From the NCBI GenBank assembly GCA_905479025.1, contig CAJQKX010000354.1, forward strand, positions 1 through 7,653: a stretch of DNA of 7,653 nucleotides, written 5' to 3'. The DNA is from an uncultured Paraglaciecola sp. (lineage in GTDB: Bacteria; Pseudomonadota; Gammaproteobacteria; Enterobacterales; Alteromonadaceae). Of the stretch, positions 6,363 to 7,653 are shown piece by piece. The position numbers and the translations under genes were made by a program. Within the stretch, counting starts at the first letter, position 1. Each line of letters starts with the position of its first letter. The notes under the pieces are model-generated. The model worked only from the letters and a program-made list of their open reading frames with translations. It made no database searches and was not told where the DNA came from.

Positions 6363-7653
6363 TTACTCTGCTCCCGATTCAGCGACACCCAGTAAATGCA
6401 TAATGGTTAATGCAAATATCTTGGTGGCAGCTGTTGATTTAGTAATTGAGATACTCTCATTGACCGGAGCCCAGCCATCTTCACCTGAACCGAAGGTCAC
6501 CGCATTAACACCCGCTTCACGGAAACGGATTGTGTCATTAAAGGCATTCTTTCTATTGAGAACAGGCTGTCCGCCAAGAATCTGCTTATACGCTTTAGCA
6601 ATAGATATATTAGGTTCTTCAAGCTCAGGAACAGGTTCAGTGCCACAAACAAATAACGAATCAGGCACCTGTCTAACACTAAACCCAGCTGAAGAATGAT
6701 CATTTAGAAAATTACTCACGGTATGAGATACATCATCAATAACTGAATCAATACTCATGCCCGGCAAAATACCAACAACTGCCAGTGTTAAGATGCAACT
6801 ATCAGGTGAAAACTGCATTTCACCTTCCAAACCGCCTCTGATTCGAACAACACAGACACAGGGTGGCGTATGACCCATAAAATCTGTTGGTTCATGGGTA
6901 AAACTCATTTTATTCAATGGGTCCACAAGCCCAGATGCTAAGGTAATGGCATTTAACCCAGTGTCAGGCCTCCAAATATGTGACTTAACACCTGTAACAG
7001 TAACCTCAACCAAGCAATTACCGGCATTTGCAGTAGAGATATTCATACCCCAATCTTCAGAAGAGCCACCCCATGCCGTAGGCTCAGCAGTGATAGAATA
7101 ATCAGGCTTTAAGCCAATAGTTTGAGTCATATACATAGAACCATGAGGACCATTCTTCTCCTCATCGACCGTGTAACAACAAATCAAATCACCCTTTAGC
7201 TGAACACCCTCATCAATCAAAGCCTTTACTGCAAGTAGTGAACATGCAAGATTACCGCGAGTATCCGAAGTGCCACGACCATACAACCAATCACCATGAC
7301 GGGTTGCCTTAAAAGGATTCTGATCGCATTTGTCCCAACGCTCTGGCTCGACGGCAGGATAAGTATCCAAGTGGTCATTCAACATCAAAGAAGGCCCATT
7401 ACCAGTGCCTTTCAAATGACCTATGATATTAGGTCTTTTAGGCTGTGATTCGTACTTTTCAACTTCAAAACCCATAGCTTCGAGTTTTCCGGCGACAAAA
7501 AGAGCAATAGCCTCCTCTTCGCCAGCAGGAATATCCGGATCCAAAGGGTTAACAGAATTAGGCTGGCCGGTACGAACCATTTCAGTAGTAAGTTCAAGCC
7601 ATTCAGCTTCATCAACTCGCGCAATAATCCGATCTTCAAGCGCAGTAAGGGCG
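6363..7653 (-). CDS. M20-family metallo-amidohydrolase (ArgE/DapE-like), 5' end outside the window
   Basis: The reading frame is open to the window edge. Codons upstream of the internal ATG at 7580 encode ALTALEDRIIARVDEAEWLE and more, a typical M20 N-terminal helix, so that ATG is not the true start. Counting from it as residue 1, the metal and catalytic residues of the dinuclear zinc site are HLD at 70-72 (His70, Asp72), GRGTSDTRG at 101-109 (Asp106), VDEE at 138-141 (catalytic Glu140, ligand Glu141) and AEP at 165-167 (Glu166). The dimer-domain His is in KSHIW (201). The last ligand, normally His before xx(N/D)E, is replaced: GWAPVNESI at 369-377 has Ala371 there. Relatives hydrolyse N-acetyl, N-succinyl, N-formyl or N-carbamoyl groups from amino compounds. 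As first visible gene of the operon it probably deacylates the imported compound or an intermediate. Confidence 0.88.
   Translation of the reverse strand, partial: ALTALEDRIIARVDEAEWLELTTEMVRTGQPNSVNPLDPDIPAGEEEAIALFVAGKLEAMGFEVEKYESQPKRPNIIGHLKGTGNGPSLMLNDHLDTYPAVEPERWDKCDQNPFKATRHGDWLYGRGTSDTRGNLACSLLAVKALIDEGVQLKGDLICCYTVDEEKNGPHGSMYMTQTIGLKPDYSITAEPTAWGGSSEDWGMNISTANAGNCLVEVTVTGVKSHIWRPDTGLNAITLASGLVDPLNKMSFTHEPTDFMGHTPPCVCVVRIRGGLEGEMQFSPDSCILTLAVVGILPGMSIDSVIDDVSHTVSNFLNDHSSAGFSVRQVPDSLFVCGTEPVPELEEPNISIAKAYKQILGGQPVLNRKNAFNDTIRFREAGVNAVTFGSGEDGWAPVNESISITKSTAATKIFALTIMHLLGVAESGAE

Noticed and set aside
5473..6699. Rightward frames opposite the permease and M20 genes
   Set aside because: They mirror strongly conserved minus-strand genes and encode no recognisable protein features.
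7578..7580. ATG at 7580 as the true start of the M20 hydrolase
   Set aside because: The same frame stays open to the window edge and encodes a typical M20 N-terminal helix, so the real start must lie upstream.
6497..7639. Two short minus-strand frames of 68 and 72 codons overlapping the M20 gene
   Set aside because: They are out of frame with the M20 protein, whose motifs run uninterrupted through both regions, and they show no family features.

Overview
The window is one block of leftward (minus-strand) genes from a Proteobacterium, most likely a gammaproteobacterium. The evidence is a Gram-negative outer-membrane porin and periplasmic binding protein with Sec signal peptides, a moderately AT-rich composition with very AT-rich spacers, and TauA/TauC-type transport proteins of proteobacterial style. 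It looks like an accessory catabolic or scavenging locus rather than core genome. I cannot name the species.

Layout in transcription order, from right to left: an M20-family metallo-amidohydrolase whose 5' end lies beyond the window (6363 to 7653), a TauC-like ABC permease (5487-6356), a TauA-like periplasmic binding protein (4425-5432), an amidase-signature enzyme close to allophanate hydrolase (2958-4358), and an OprO/OprP-like porin (1849-2916). These five genes are 6-66 bp apart and look like one operon, closed by a good Rho-independent terminator at about 1790-1826. After the terminator come a GntR/HutC-type (UTRA) regulator (1056-1769) and a TSUP (TauE/SafE) membrane transporter (235-990). 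At the left edge, 1-205 looks like the left end of an IS21-family insertion sequence that landed 29 bp beyond the transporter's stop codon. Its istA gene begins at position 12 and runs out of the window.

Working model (inference): an organic solute crosses the outer membrane through the porin, is captured by the TauA-like protein, is imported by TauC with an ATPase not encoded here, and is cleaved by two unrelated amide/carbamoyl hydrolases. The GntR/UTRA protein senses substrate or product, and the TSUP protein moves a small anion in or out. The substrate is unknown. N-acylated or carbamoylated compounds, N-acyl sulfonates (suggested by TauA/TauC plus TSUP) and ureides fit best. Two enzyme oddities make the locus worth following up: the allophanate-hydrolase-like amidase lacks the C-terminal domain of classical AtzF, and the M20 enzyme has Ala where the last metal-ligand His is expected. 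No RNA genes, CRISPR arrays or rightward genes were found.
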